Below, in pieces: positions 24,394-35,075 of a stretch of 64,000 nucleotides of DNA. The translations under genes and the position numbers were made by a program. The DNA is taken from contig NC_089226.1 of NCBI RefSeq assembly GCF_963924675.1, positions 50,733,124 through 50,797,123 on the forward strand. Reading direction: 5' to 3'. The notes under the pieces were generated by a model. It saw only the letters and a program-made list of their open reading frames with translations. It was not told the DNA's origin and did not search any database. Origin of the DNA: Phocoena phocoena. Lineage: Eukaryota; Chordata; Mammalia; Artiodactyla; Phocoenidae. Numbering within the stretch: the first letter of the stretch is position 1; every line of letters begins with the position of its first letter.

Positions 24394-24469
24394 AAAAATG
24401 GTACATTTGAACCAGTTTTCAGGGCAGAAATTGAGACACAGATGTAGAGAACAAACGTATGGATACCAA

Positions 24470-24497
24470 GGGGGGAAAGTGGGGGTGGGGGTGGGGG
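24470..24497 (+). other. G-quadruplex motif in L1 3' UTR
   Basis: Four runs of five or six G (24470-24475, 24481-24485, 24487-24491, 24493-24497) have loops of five, one and one bases, predicting a very stable parallel quadruplex on the L1 sense strand. Confidence 0.93.
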
Positions 24498-24629
24498 TGT
24501 GATGAATTGGGCAATTGGGATTGACATGTATACACTGAAGTGTATAAAATGGATAACTAATAAGAACCTGCTGTATAAAAAAATAAAATAAAATTCAAAA
24601 ATATTAAAAAAAACAAAAGTGGAATGTAG

Positions 24630-25820
24630 GGCAAGTTTTGAAGTTCTTACATTGATGGAGGTAACAGAATGAGGAAATCCTGGTGTTTTACTAGAGGTTT
24701 GTTTTAATCTGAATAACGTGAGGTTACAAAACGCTGAAAACCAGTAAGTTAACTTTTTGATTGACAGAGAAGAGAGAAATGATTCTAACTTTTTGATTAT
24801 ATTAGAATAATTCCAATATAAACTCACATTAATCATTGTTTATTCATGCTGTGATCTGCCTTAGTCCTCAAAAACCTGGGTTCAATGACTCAAGATAATA
24901 AGGGACCCTCGTGTTGATATTGGGGTTCCCAGAGGTAAGAAAGAAAGGGTATGTCCTAGGTACTGCAGTCAGCCTCATGAGACGCAAAATGCATGCTGCT
25001 AATTGACATAGATGCTTTATTTGGGACCAAATCCAGTCCTTCCCCTGAGTCATTTATTTACTGGCCCTGACAGGTTGGAGAGCAGCTTTTAGGTACTCAC
25101 CAGTATGGGGTCTGCACATTAATATCCTATAGGGAAATGCTTTCTTTTGCACACGCAGATGGGCATGGAGCTGACCTTAAACATTTATGTTTACCATAGT
25201 AGTTTCCTAGCCCCAGACAAGGGGAGTAGAACTGGAAAGGAAAGCTAATCTATTTAGTATGATATGTAGGAAGGTGTGATTCCTCCATGGTGGTGCCTTT
25301 GGCCGTGTAAAAGTGAAGCGGCACTGAAAAAAATGTATGGAGCTTTCTCCACTTGCACAGTGACTTTTCATGAGCATCCTAGGAGGACCACTTTGCTGGA
25401 AATAGAAAAATTAAGGGATACTTCAGAAATCTTAATTAATATTATTGTATAAGATTTAAATCTTATATTCCTCAAGTATCATTGATTGCGGCAGGATGAA
25501 TGTTCCTTGTCTGACATTGAACAAATGAACAGAGATTCACAATGTTCTGGGCTATCTGGCAGAAAGACATTTGTTTTCAGAATAGGTTCTAGAACACTTT
25601 TCGTTGTTTTAAAGTTAAGTAATATTTATTGGACAGTCATCATGGATCCTCTATGGGTCAATGCCCCCTGGTGGCAGCAGTGTACAAAAACAATGACTGT
25701 CAGATTTAGATTTCATGGAAAGGAATGATCAGAAACTCATAGCTGAGGAAGGTAAGGCAAAGACAGTGACAGAGTCCTTTAGGATGCCTCTGGGATTTCC
25801 ACCAGTTCTTAATAGGAGAA
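24630..25820. other. Unique non-coding sequence
   Basis: No repeat or gene is recognised. Base composition is ordinary for the region and open frames are short and have no recognisable similarity. Confidence 0.45.
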
Positions 25821-25960
25821 CTGCCTGCCTCTTGAGGTTGATACTCTTATTCCCAATTTACAAATAAAGAAGTTGGGTGTCACAGAGGTGAAGGAAGTTG
25901 TCCAAGGTCATACTACCACTATTGACCCGTAAACAAGGTGGCATTTATCCAGATATAATT
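25820..25960 (-). mobile_element. MIR SINE, antisense
   Basis: 'attcccaatttacaaataaa' followed by 'agttgtccaaggtcatacta' is the antisense MIR core. Confidence 0.7.
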
Positions 25961-25969
25961 TATAGTCGA

Positions 25970-26106
25970 TCCTCTGTATCCATGGTTCGTCTGCAGCTGG
26001 ATATTCAAGCAACCACAGACTGTGTAGTACTATAGCATTTAGTTTTGAAAAAGGTTTGAAAAATACACATGCAATTCAAACACACGTTGTTCAAGGGTCA
26101 ACTGTA
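25970..26106. mobile_element. Tigger/MER2-type DNA transposon fragment
   Basis: The segment contains 'gatcctctgtatccatggtt', 'gcaaccacagactgtgtagt' and ends with 'acgttgttcaagggtcaact', the terminal inverted repeat text of the MER2/Tigger family (TcMar superfamily, TA target). Only one end is present. Confidence 0.75.
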
Positions 26107-26900
26107 GCTGGTTGCAAGCCCAGAATATAGACCTCAGACTGTCTGGCTTTACTGTGTGACCAATATCCAGCTCTGATGTGATATTTGAGAGTTTCTTTTT
26201 TTATTCCCAGCATTTTCTTTTCATCAACATGTGCAGTGGTTGTGGTCTCAAAACATTCCTTTTCCACAACCCTCAGAAACATATCCATTGTGTAAGTAGC
26301 ACGTTGTCAGCATTAAAAGCGCAAGTAATTGAGGTGCTGCTCTCACAGTGGAAAGAAAAGAACAAGTCAGGGGAGGGCAGTGCACTGAAGGGCAGTGCCT
26401 TCAAGGGAAAAATCATTACATGCTATTGAGGAGTGTCCCAGTCATCCATCCGTAAATTGTCCCAAGTGTTCTTAGCCTCAAAAATGTCTCCTCAGCCCCT
26501 CTTCTTGGTCAACAGCTAAACTGTGTTTTTGCCATTTGACCCAAGCCTCCCTGTTTCCAGTTACCTTCTCACCTTAGCTGCAAATTATCTATAGCCTGAT
26601 TTTAAATCCCCAAATCAAATCTTCACTTTATTGCTAGTTCAGGAGATTAAAATGTGAAATGTTAATAAGTAATTATTTACTTAGCCATCCCATCAGGAGT
26701 GAAGTTCACAATCAATTCTCCAGAGGTCGATTTTAGAATTCACTTAAATACTGCTCTTCCAACTCCAAGTGAATAAATTACTCAGTTGTTTCCTGAGTTT
26801 AAGGTTATAATGATAATTGTCTACTTCCTCTAATTAAATTGAATCTCCACTTAAGAATTGTACTTACTAATAGGTGTTTCTATCTCATTTTCCATTTACC
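26107..26900. other. Unique non-coding sequence, possible conserved element
   Basis: No repeat is recognised. Positions about 26600-26870 are repeat-free and AT-rich with many TAAT/ATTA cores, resembling the composition of conserved non-coding elements; this is a resemblance only. Confidence 0.35.
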
Positions 26901-26909
26901 AAAAGAATT

Positions 26910-27140
26910 ACTAATATTTATCGAATACATGCTATATGCTAGACACTATGTTTAAATCTATGTAATGAATTACTTGACAAATAATTCCAACATCCCTATT
27001 GCATAAGTACTATTATTATATCCTTTTGTTCAAGTGAGGAAATTAAGGCTTAGAAAAATTTTTACGTCTGCAGAGATAAGCAGTAGTATATCAAAGCCTC
27101 GACCCAGGTTTTTACAATTCCAAAGCCCTTGTTCTTAAGT
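26910..27140 (-). mobile_element. MIR SINE, antisense, long copy
   Basis: 'catgctatatgctagacact', 'caagtgaggaaattaaggct' and a 'cctcgacccaggttttta' end follow antisense MIR from tail to head. Confidence 0.7.
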
Positions 27141-28650
27141 TCTTACTGCATTTGATAGTATTGAGGTAACAGTATACATGTTTCCTAGTAATCTTCTATA
27201 TTTATGATTGCTTGAATACAGTTTAAGATCCCTTAAGCATTGTCTGAGGCTTAGATACTGCAGTAGACATTGAAGATGCAAAAGTAGTTAAGTTACTGCT
27301 CATATGCTTAGGAGCACAGTCTAGTTCTAGGAGAGAAGTAGGGATATATGAATAAAATTTTAGGAAAAATAGTTTGATAAATATTACTATAGAAATATCA
27401 ACAAATTACCTTAAAATATGAGAGTGAAAGAGAGAGATTCCAGTGGGCTGTTAACAGAGTTGTTCTTCATGGCTTACTGGAGGAGATGGACTTTTTAGTT
27501 CTTGCTGTCTTAATGGGTCAGTTCTGCTGTACCCCCCATGAAGTATGTCTGTCTCATCATTGCTCAACCAGGCAAGTAAGGCGGTTGTGTGCGAGTAACT
27601 CTCACCTTTTCATTTCACTGATAGAGTAGCTTGCTGGTGGTTGTTGCAAAGACTCAAATATAGAATGTCCATCGTTTTCACATGGTCAGGACACTCACCG
27701 GAGAAAAATCAATAGTACATATGGAACTAGACATTGGGAATGAACTCAGGGATCATTTGGTCCACACCTAAGTCCCATTCATTTATAAGTCTGCAGTACT
27801 ATGCTCACCTTTATTCACACATCCTTTCTTTCTTTCCCTTGGGCCAAAGCGTTTGTATAATTTGCAGGATCAGAGAAGTTTCTGCATAAGTCACAAACTA
27901 TGCCAAGAGTTAACTCTTTCCTCCTACATCCTAGGTCTTGGTGTGTCTGAACTTACCCCTGTCTCATAGTAAGTTTCCCTACCTCAGCCCCACTGGTATC
28001 TTCTCTTGTCTGCTGACCTAGGCAGCCCATCAAAGATTTTAAGAGATAGGACTGACCTGACAATTCACACATCTTACAAGATGGATAGTTTATTTTCTTC
28101 TTTATTTTTCTATAAATATTTAATTTTATTTCAGTAACAAATCTGAAATGCTTCAGATGGGAAGATAATCTCTTTTCAGTAGGTATAGACTTTTCCTCCC
28201 AATAACAGTGGTCATGGACTACTGCTCCATTTTTCCCGGCAGTGATCATCAAGAAGATTCCTCCTGAATTTGCAAGACTGACTCAGCCCTCAGGTATATT
28301 GTGTCTTGGTTTCTGTTGCTGTCCTGGACTATGACCCAAGGTTGCTCTGTGTTACATTCAGTGCCCTAGATTCTTGACTAGTAAGATTACAAAATGAGGC
28401 AAACAGTGATAGAACTTGATGTGCATGAAAGGTGCTGTTAAATTCCTTCCAATGGTCTGTAATTTCAACCTCCATGTGGTCAACTTTCTGTTTCCAAAAC
28501 TAAGCCCAGGTTATGGTGCAGGCATTTACTGAGCACCTTTAGTATTTCAGGAAGCATCAAAAACAAACGAGTGACAGAAAACGTTCTTTTAAGCAAAGTT
28601 TTGGGACAATTAGTTTCCTTATTGAAAAAAAAAAACCTACACTAACTAAA
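27140..28650. other. Unique non-coding sequence
   Basis: Only a weak LINE2/MIR-like tail near 27250-27350 is suggested. No gene is seen. Confidence 0.45.
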
Positions 28651-28659
28651 ACAAGTCCC

Positions 28660-29300
28660 AAATTGTCTAAGAGTTATATGAAACAACAAATAAATAACCA
28701 TAATATAGCTTGAAGAAAATAAAAGAGTACTTTTACCAAAACTCTGGAGCTACAAGAGCTTTCTAATCTTTAAAGCAGCAGAACCCTCAAAGGAAAAAAT
28801 CAGTATGGTTGACTAAATAAAAATTCAAAGCTACTTTATATCAACAAAGAAAAAATTTCAAGCAAACACATAACCAAAAATAAAAGAGAAATAAAAAATG
28901 ATGGTATGCTGAGTGAAGTACAGCAATCTAAAAAGACCACATGCTGTGTGTTTCCATCTATATCATGTTTTCAAAATGACACAGTTATGGAGATGGAGAA
29001 CAGATGAGTGATTGCCAGGGGACAGGGATGGGATGAGGGGATGGATATGACCATAAAAAGTATATAACATGAGAGAGACCTTTGTGGTTATGGAATGGTT
29101 TTGTACCGTGATTTCTCTGCATGAATCTGTGTACACATGTGCTAAAACGGCATAGAACTAAAACACACAAACATTGTGCCAATGTCAATTTTCTGGTTTT
29201 GATATTTTACTATAGCTACATAAGGAAGATTGGGTGAAGGGTACACTGAACCCCTCTGTTCTGTAAGTCTATAATTATTTTGAAATAAAAATGTTAAAAG
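28660..29300 (+). mobile_element. Old L1 3' region, sense
   Basis: A 3' UTR typical of L1M is readable: 'gattgccaggggacagggat', 'attttctggttttgatattt' and 'taattattttgaaataaaaa' at the end. The left limit is uncertain. Confidence 0.7.
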
Positions 29301-29444
29301 TAGTAAATATTAAAAAATACTTTATTATTAAACTTTCTTTTTTAAGTGAAAGCAAGTTTATTCAGAGAGATACAGATTCCATAGACAGAATGGGGATGGT
29401 CTCAAGTGAGAGAGGCCTATTATGAAGCTTATAAAATAGAACTA

Positions 29445-29900
29445 TCCAATAGAAGTATAATTTGAACCACAAAACATTTAAAATTTACTTTTTGAGATAT
29501 ATTTGACATATGTATAAGTTTGAGGTGTATGTGTTGATTTCATACATTTTTGTATTGCAGTATAGTTGCCACCTTGGCATTAGCTAACAACTCTACCCAC
29601 AGATGTAATTTAAAATTTTCTAATAGCCACATTAAAAACAGTAAAAAAATAGTGGGTAATATAATTGTAATATTTCATTTAACTAATAAATCTTATTAAT
29701 TTTAATAAAATTAACATTTTATTAATATTTTAATTTTATTTATTGAATATTTTATTCCAAATATATAATTTCAACACGTATTCAATAAAAACATTATGGA
29801 TCAGACATTTATTTTTTTATATTTTTATACTTGAAATTATTGTTTTGAGCCTCCAGGGTGTTAGAAATTCCTTAATTTAATACTTTGTCGTGCGCAACTT
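29445..29900. mobile_element. hAT-like element split by an L1 fragment
   Basis: The left part 'actatccaatagaagtataa' and the right part 'aaattttctaatagccacat' belong to one common mammalian non-autonomous hAT-type element. The middle (about 29489-29600) is an antisense L1 3' UTR piece ('gtataagtttgaggtgtatg', 'ggcattagctaacaactcta'). The host motif 'atttaaaattt' is duplicated at both sides of the L1 piece, as expected for a TSD. The family name of the host is not asserted. Confidence 0.55.
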
Positions 29901-30279
29901 TGCCTCAGATCCAAGGATCCTAGGATTTACTAAGCACATCGAAATCACTTAAACCTCAAACTCTGGATGCAGTAGAGAATGATCACAGAGACAGAGTTGG
30001 GGGTGAGACCTCACCTCAGTTTCCTCCCTCCTCTCCCAGACTTCCTTCACATACCAGGCCCTTCCTCTCCCCCAATCTCAAGGACTTCATGAAGCCCCAA
30101 GCACACATGGGAGAACAGGTCATGTGATACACAAACTCAGATCCCCACAGTTCCTCACAGGAAGTCCTTCCTTATGTCTGCCCACTCCCACTCCTGCTTC
30201 AGCCTCAGTGATTTCCCCAGTAGAGTTCCAGGTAAGTGTGGAAGGTGATCTTAGAACATTCTCCCAATAACTACAGGGC

Positions 30280-30575
30280 TCACTACCTCAACTCCCTTAA
30301 GACTTAGATCAAATGTCACCTCTTAGGAAATCCTTTCCAGAGGATAATATTTAAAGTTACAACTGGCTCCCTCATCTTCCCTACCTTCTTTTTCTCTAAA
30401 TCACTCTACTTTTTGAGACCTCAGTAATTTACTTCGATTATTTGAAGTTTGTTTCATGTCCATGTTTTCCATCAACATGTAAGCTCCGTAAAGGCAGAGA
30501 TTTTTGCCTGCTTTGGTTTGATGCATCCTGTAGTGGCTAGATGCTCAATAAATATATGTTAATACATTGAAAATA
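30280..30575 (+). mobile_element. LINE2 3' end
   Basis: 'tagatcaaatgtcacctctt', 'catgtaagctccgtaaaggc' and 'gctagatgctcaataaatat' match the LINE2 3' end in order, including the terminal 'gctcaataaat' phrase. Confidence 0.8.
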
Positions 30576-30579
30576 GTTA

Positions 30580-31930
30580 AAAGTTTTCAGTCTCTGTTAT
30601 ATTTATTGAAGCAATTTATTGATTATCCAATAATCCTGGATAACAGGCTGTTAGTTTTAGGATGTCCCTTTTCAGTTATGTAGCTGTATTAACCCTCAGT
30701 AGTTGAGCAAATAGACATATATTTACTTGATTTTGCTTAATAGATTGTGTCCTTTCTCTATTTATGGCAAAAGGCCCAACAAACCTTCAGAAAGAGAGTA
30801 AACTAGATCAGATCTCTTCCATTTAAGGATTCAACATTGTTAAATATCTTTGATGGGCCAAGTTAGTCCTGTCTTAGGTCAACCGGCTGGATGAGAAGGG
30901 ATAGAAATTCACAAAAAGGGAGGGGAGAGTCCCATTCTAGAATGTTCAACCCCATTCTAAAGGGTCTGAGGGGAGAGTCCCATTCTAGAATGTTCAACCC
31001 CATTCTAAAGGGTCTGAGAGGAACGTTTTTCTCCTGGCACCATCTGTGGCTTATAAAATGTCTTCATATCCAGCCACTCTGGGCCATGAGGCCAGTGTGT
31101 GAAGACATGCAAATTAATGGGCATGTGGGGAGTCCAGGCACACACTGGGGATCACAGCAGAGAATAGTACTAGAGAAAGAAATGGTATATTTCTCCCTAT
31201 TAATCAGAAATAAAAGATTATTGCTAACCAGCAGTTTTGGAAATGCTTTAACCATGACTGAACTGGACAAGAATTGCATCAAACAGTTGGGACCACATAT
31301 TTTCAGTAATAATAGCAGAGAATGGATTCTTTCTCAGAATTAGGCAGAGTTTCTAATGTTTCTCTCTGAGAAGCAGGGAAGGACAGGATTGGACTATTGT
31401 GCTACCTGAGATGATGGAATATTTTTTATCTTAATAAAGAGAAGAGAATCATGGAAAATAAAAGACATTCTTTTGATGGAAATATGGGGAACTCAAAGTC
31501 ATACTAATTTAGATATTCTTTCCTTTCTTCCTTCTAAAATAAACGGGGAGGGGGGAAGCCTTTATACCAAAAAAGGTATTTAGTTTCAGCATTAATTACA
31601 GTGGTAAAAATTGGAAATAATCAAAGTTAGTAATGATTAAGTAGAATATTCTTCATTCTGATATTATATCCATATCACCTAGAACACTATCTGTTACATA
31701 GAAGTACACAGTGTATATTACAAAATAATGAATAAATGAACAGCTGATTAAAATGAATTATCTACTCCAGGATTATAAATCCTAAGATTATAAATTATAA
31801 ATATAAATTATAATTCCAGGATTGTAAATCCTAAACAGTTACTGAAATGATTGTGTTAATCATGATATTGAAAATGTTACTGTGATAATATTGAGTGAAA
31901 AAATATAGAATATAAAATAGCTCTAGAATA
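30580..31930. other. Unique non-coding sequence with a local tandem duplication
   Basis: Apart from the 48-base tandem duplication at 30922-31017 and a short palindromic repeat of 'aggattataaatcct' near 31770-31830, no known element or gene is seen. Confidence 0.5.
30922..31017. repeat. Perfect 48-bp tandem duplication
   Basis: Two identical, adjacent 48-base units (30922-30969 and 30970-31017) start with 'ggggagagtcccattctaga' and end with 'ctaaagggtctga'. No difference between the copies is visible, so the event is recent or assembly-derived. Each copy also contains 'cccattcta' twice. Confidence 0.97.
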
Positions 31931-31934
31931 TAAA

Positions 31935-32116
31935 ATGGTTCTTAGACTTAAGCGTGTATCATGTTACCTGGAGGGCTTGTTAAACATAGATTTTTGAGTC
32001 TCAACACCAGTTTCTAATTCAGTGGGTCTGGAATGGTGCCCAATAATTTGCATTTCTAGCAAGTTTCTAGGTGATGCCTGTGCTGCTGGCCCCGAGACCA
32101 TATTTTGAGAACTACT
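31935..32116. mobile_element. hAT-Charlie non-autonomous element (MER5/MER20-like)
   Basis: The ends 'tggttcttagactta' and 'attttgagaactactga' are imperfect inverted repeats, and the interior reads 'ttctaattcagtgggtctgg' and 'ataatttgcatttctagcaa', the hallmark text of small hAT-Charlie elements. The exact family among MER3/MER5/MER20 is not settled by eye. Confidence 0.75.
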
Positions 32117-32796
32117 GATCTAAAGGATGGTAACAATTATGTACAATAAGCAAATAAAATGATATCTGGAGAAAGTATTGAGCAAATAAAAGTATGCCAA
32201 GAAAAGGTGTTCAGAATATAGTGTTAATAGTGATTGTCTTTGAGAAATAGAAACATGGCTTATAGATCTCTTCTTTCTACTTTTCTTTGTTTTCCAAATT
32301 TTCTTTGTGGTCAACTACTAGTTTCAAATGGAAAATAAAAAAAGGCCAAGCAGTTAAAATTTAAGTACAAAAGCAAAACAAAATACAATGAATACACTAT
32401 AAAGGGAGATACTAATTTTCTCCAAAGAGATGATCATGAACTCTGGAGTTAAGGGGCTAGTTTAAGTGAGTAGTATGTGCTTGCCTTTGGTATTACTTAA
32501 TTACTTCAGCTAGAACTCCCTGATACTAAATGGATTCTTCATCTGACACCTGAAGTCATTGTCTTCTAGAAACTTTTCTTTGCTCTTCTAAAGCAGACCA
32601 CACAGATGCTGATGACAGTTCAGCCCATATTTTATTTGGTTATTCTTTTTGTTCTTGATGGTTAAAGTTTCCTTGAGCACAGGACTCAGGTTGCTGCTTT
32701 TTTAACACACCTTTGGCCTGGGTATGTGAAGGTGCTTCAATTTCCCATGTTCAGCCTGAGTATAATTTAAGTTCAACTGTTGGATATTTTCTTTCT

Positions 32797-33116
32797 TTCT
32801 TTTCTTTTTGTTTCATATATATTTATTTGCTTTCTTTGTTTAAAATGGAAATATAGTTGATTTACAATGTTGTGTTAGTTTTAGGTGTACAGCACCGTGA
32901 TTCAGTTTTATATACTTTTTCACATTCTTTTCCCTTATAGGTTATTACAAAATATTAAGCATAGCTCCCTGTGCTATACAATAGGTCCTTGTTGGTTATC
33001 TATTTTATATATAGTAGTGTGTATATATTAATCCCAACCTCCTAATTTATCCCTCCACTCCTTTCCCCTTTAGTACCGTAACAGAAAGGGACTCACAGGC
33101 ATAGAAAACAAACTCA
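32797..33116 (-). mobile_element. 5'-inverted (twin-primed) L1 with 16-base TSD
   Basis: The left part (to about 33072) is antisense L1 3' end: T-rich start, 'atagttgatttacaatgttg' and 'ccctgtgctatacaataggt'. The right part (about 33080-33116) switches to sense and reads 'gggactcacaggcatagaaa', the L1 stretch that normally lies just upstream of the first part. A perfect 16-base TSD 'tggatattttctttct' flanks the whole (32781-32796 and 33117-33132). This is the layout left by twin priming. Confidence 0.9.
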
Positions 33117-33290
33117 TGGATATTTTCTTTCTGCGCATTTGGGTCCATTACTCTCCATCATTCTGTTTGTTCCAGGAAGTAGACAATTTTGTACCAACAA
33201 CCTATATATTTATTTTAATATTTGAGGAAAGACCTGCTAAGGATAAACGAGATATAAATTTGAACTCCTATTATCAAAGTTTAGCTAAAT

Positions 33291-33364
33291 TGGAGGTACC
33301 CTGAGATAAAACCTGGGTTCTCATACATGCAAAGCATGTGATCTACCACTAAAGCTATATCCCC
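33291..33364 (-). pseudogene. tRNA-Ala(TGC) pseudogene
   Basis: The minus strand gives a 74-base tRNA-like sequence starting GGGGATATAG and ending TACCTCCA. Six of seven acceptor-stem positions pair, the anticodon stem is fully paired (CATGC with GTATG), and the loop holds anticodon TGC at 33329-33331. The D arm retains AGTGGTAGA. The B box is degraded (GGTTTTATCTC instead of GGTTCAATCCC) and the T stem no longer pairs, so transcription and folding are unlikely. It resembles the tRNA-Ala gene rather than the tRNA-Glu-like CHR SINEs and has no SINE body. Confidence 0.85.
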
Positions 33365-33469
33365 AATTGTAGGTAATTTGAGGCTGCATCAAAAAGCTTG
33401 CTTGAGTTCTGGGTTACAGGTGGTTTGACTAGTGAGAAGCACTAAAAGATGGGAGTAGAGTGAGTTCAG

Positions 33470-33800
33470 TGTATTTTATTCCCCTGACCGCTGTCCTGCT
33501 GGACGATGGGTTGGCAGTGGCTGTGTTCTTTCGCTGAAGCCTTAGCTCCTCTAGGTATTTCCTCTTCTCCAGCTCTACTTCTCTCTATGGGTTCAGGTTT
33601 CTGCTCCCTCCCTTTATCCCTTCAGATGTAGGATACTAGTTGCTCCTTTGCTGCTAGTTTGATGCTGCCTTTACATTTCTTATTGGTTTCCCGTAATCCT
33701 ATCCATACCTTGTACATAATCCTTTATTAAACTCTCCTAAAATTACACCATTTAAGTAGGCCATCTGCTTCCTGCTGGGACCTTTGCCAGTATACCTCCT
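33470..33800 (+). mobile_element. LTR-like fossil (ERVL type)
   Basis: 'ataatcctttattaaactct' and 'ccatctgcttcctgctggga' are the poly(A)-signal and 3'-end text of an ERVL-class solo LTR. The pyrimidine-rich upstream part fits the LTR body. No internal retroviral sequence is present. Confidence 0.55.
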
Positions 33801-33889
33801 TTTCATTTTAATTTTCAGGTCTATGGATATATGCCTTCATCTCACAGAAAATAAGAGGCAGAAGCTCCCCATGGACTAACATGGGATAT

Positions 33890-34080
33890 AAAGAGCACAG
33901 GCTTTAGAGCAAACCATATTGGTTCAAATATGAGTTTTGCTATTTCCTTGCTAAATAGCACAGCAAAGTTACTTAAGAGACTCAATTTTTCCCTTCAAAA
34001 ATGGGGATTATCATCTCTCATTGAGTCGTTGAAAGAGTTAAGTACGAAAACATGTGTCAGGTATCTACCACTTTGCACGT
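33890..34080 (+). mobile_element. MIR SINE
   Basis: 'aagagcacaggctttagagc', 'aatggggattatcatctctc' and the ordered core in between are MIR. Confidence 0.75.
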
Positions 34081-34442
34081 ATATATGTGGTCCCCAAATT
34101 TTAGTTCCCCTTCCCTCTCTATGCTAAACCAAACTATGCCCATAAAAGAGGAAAGTTGTTTTGTTCTCTCACTGTATCTCTGCATTGTTCTAAGCATCCT
34201 CTGGTGCAGCTTCAGTCCCTCCCAAATTTATAAACAATTCTTGCCTTTCTGAATAATGCACTTCTATCTCCCATGCATCTCTGCTGCCTGCGCTATACTA
34301 GGGGCCATCTAAGTTCTAGAGACTTAGACCTGCTCTCCTGAGGAGGACCCAGCAACAGACAGGGTTTGGTTGCTAGCTTCTCCCCAAAGACATGATGACC
34401 TCCTCTTTGTGAGGAAGCAACACATTGCTTGCTTTCTTACGC

Positions 34443-34469
34443 GGGGGTGTGGGGGGGTGGGGGGGTGGG
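34443..34469 (+). other. G-quadruplex motif in unique sequence
   Basis: G runs of 5, 7, 7 and 3 bases (34443-34447, 34451-34457, 34459-34465, 34467-34469) are joined by loops TGT, T and T. Very short loops and long runs predict a highly stable parallel quadruplex. No repeat element is recognised around it. Confidence 0.92.
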
Positions 34470-34589
34470 CATCTATTCTAGACCTCACTCTTACCAATAA
34501 CCAAGTTCTTTTTCAGTGGGGACGCTACTTCACAATATCCTGATAAAGCATTTGAATATGGCATGGCGGGTCAGAACTTTTTGTGAGAC

Positions 34590-34745
34590 ATAGGACGCGA
34601 TGATTATGTATTTATGATCTTACTTAGCCTTTGACATAAGACTGTAAGGGTTATGATTTTTCCAGGTGATTAAATTGAGGCTTAGAGATGTTCAGTAAAT
34701 TGTCCCTAACAGAAGGTGGAGGACCTGAGGCAAAACTCAGGTCTA
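34590..34745 (-). mobile_element. MIR SINE, antisense
   Basis: 'gtgattaaattgaggcttag' and 'gatgttcagtaaattgtccc' match the antisense MIR core. Confidence 0.65.
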
Positions 34746-34919
34746 TTTCAGGTCAGTTTCTGTTCTTCCCCAATATATTACTCCTCTTTTTGAGTGAAAT
34801 ATTTCACCCAAAGACAGTAGAGCTTCAGAGGATCACTGGAATAAGTATCTGTGTTTGTTTTTGTGAATGTGTTTGGGGTGGTTGGGGCCTGATATCAGGA
34901 TCCCTGAGGACCCACAGAT

Positions 34920-35075
34920 AAAAAGTGCAAGATGTGGAAGCAGAGATCCTACCTCTTAACACAAGCAAGCTCTGTGATACTGGGGGGGAAAATTTTGACT
35001 GGTCTCCAGTTTTCTCATCTGTGAAATGAGATTCTTCCTGATGTCTGCCTGATAGAATGCTTGGCTCATATTAGT
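34920..35075 (+). mobile_element. MIR SINE
   Basis: 'ttttctcatctgtgaaatga' and 'agaatgcttggctcatatta' are MIR core and tail; a GGGGGGG run interrupts the middle. Confidence 0.65.

Larger units (their letters stand above)
19542..24614 (+). mobile_element. Nearly complete L1, promoterless, both ORFs broken
   Basis: An L1 of about 5.07 kb begins roughly 80 bases upstream of ORF1 and runs through ORF1 (19624-20528), a short spacer, ORF2 (20581-24393) and a 3' UTR with a G-quadruplex motif to an A-rich tail. A 15-base TSD with one mismatch frames it: 'aaaactggaatgtag' at 19527-19541 and 'aaaagtggaatgtag' at 24615-24629. Truncation removed the 5' UTR and its internal pol II promoter, so the copy could not have been transcribed autonomously from its own start. 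One ORF1 stop, one ORF1 frameshift and several ORF2 lesions show long neutral decay. Confidence 0.97.
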
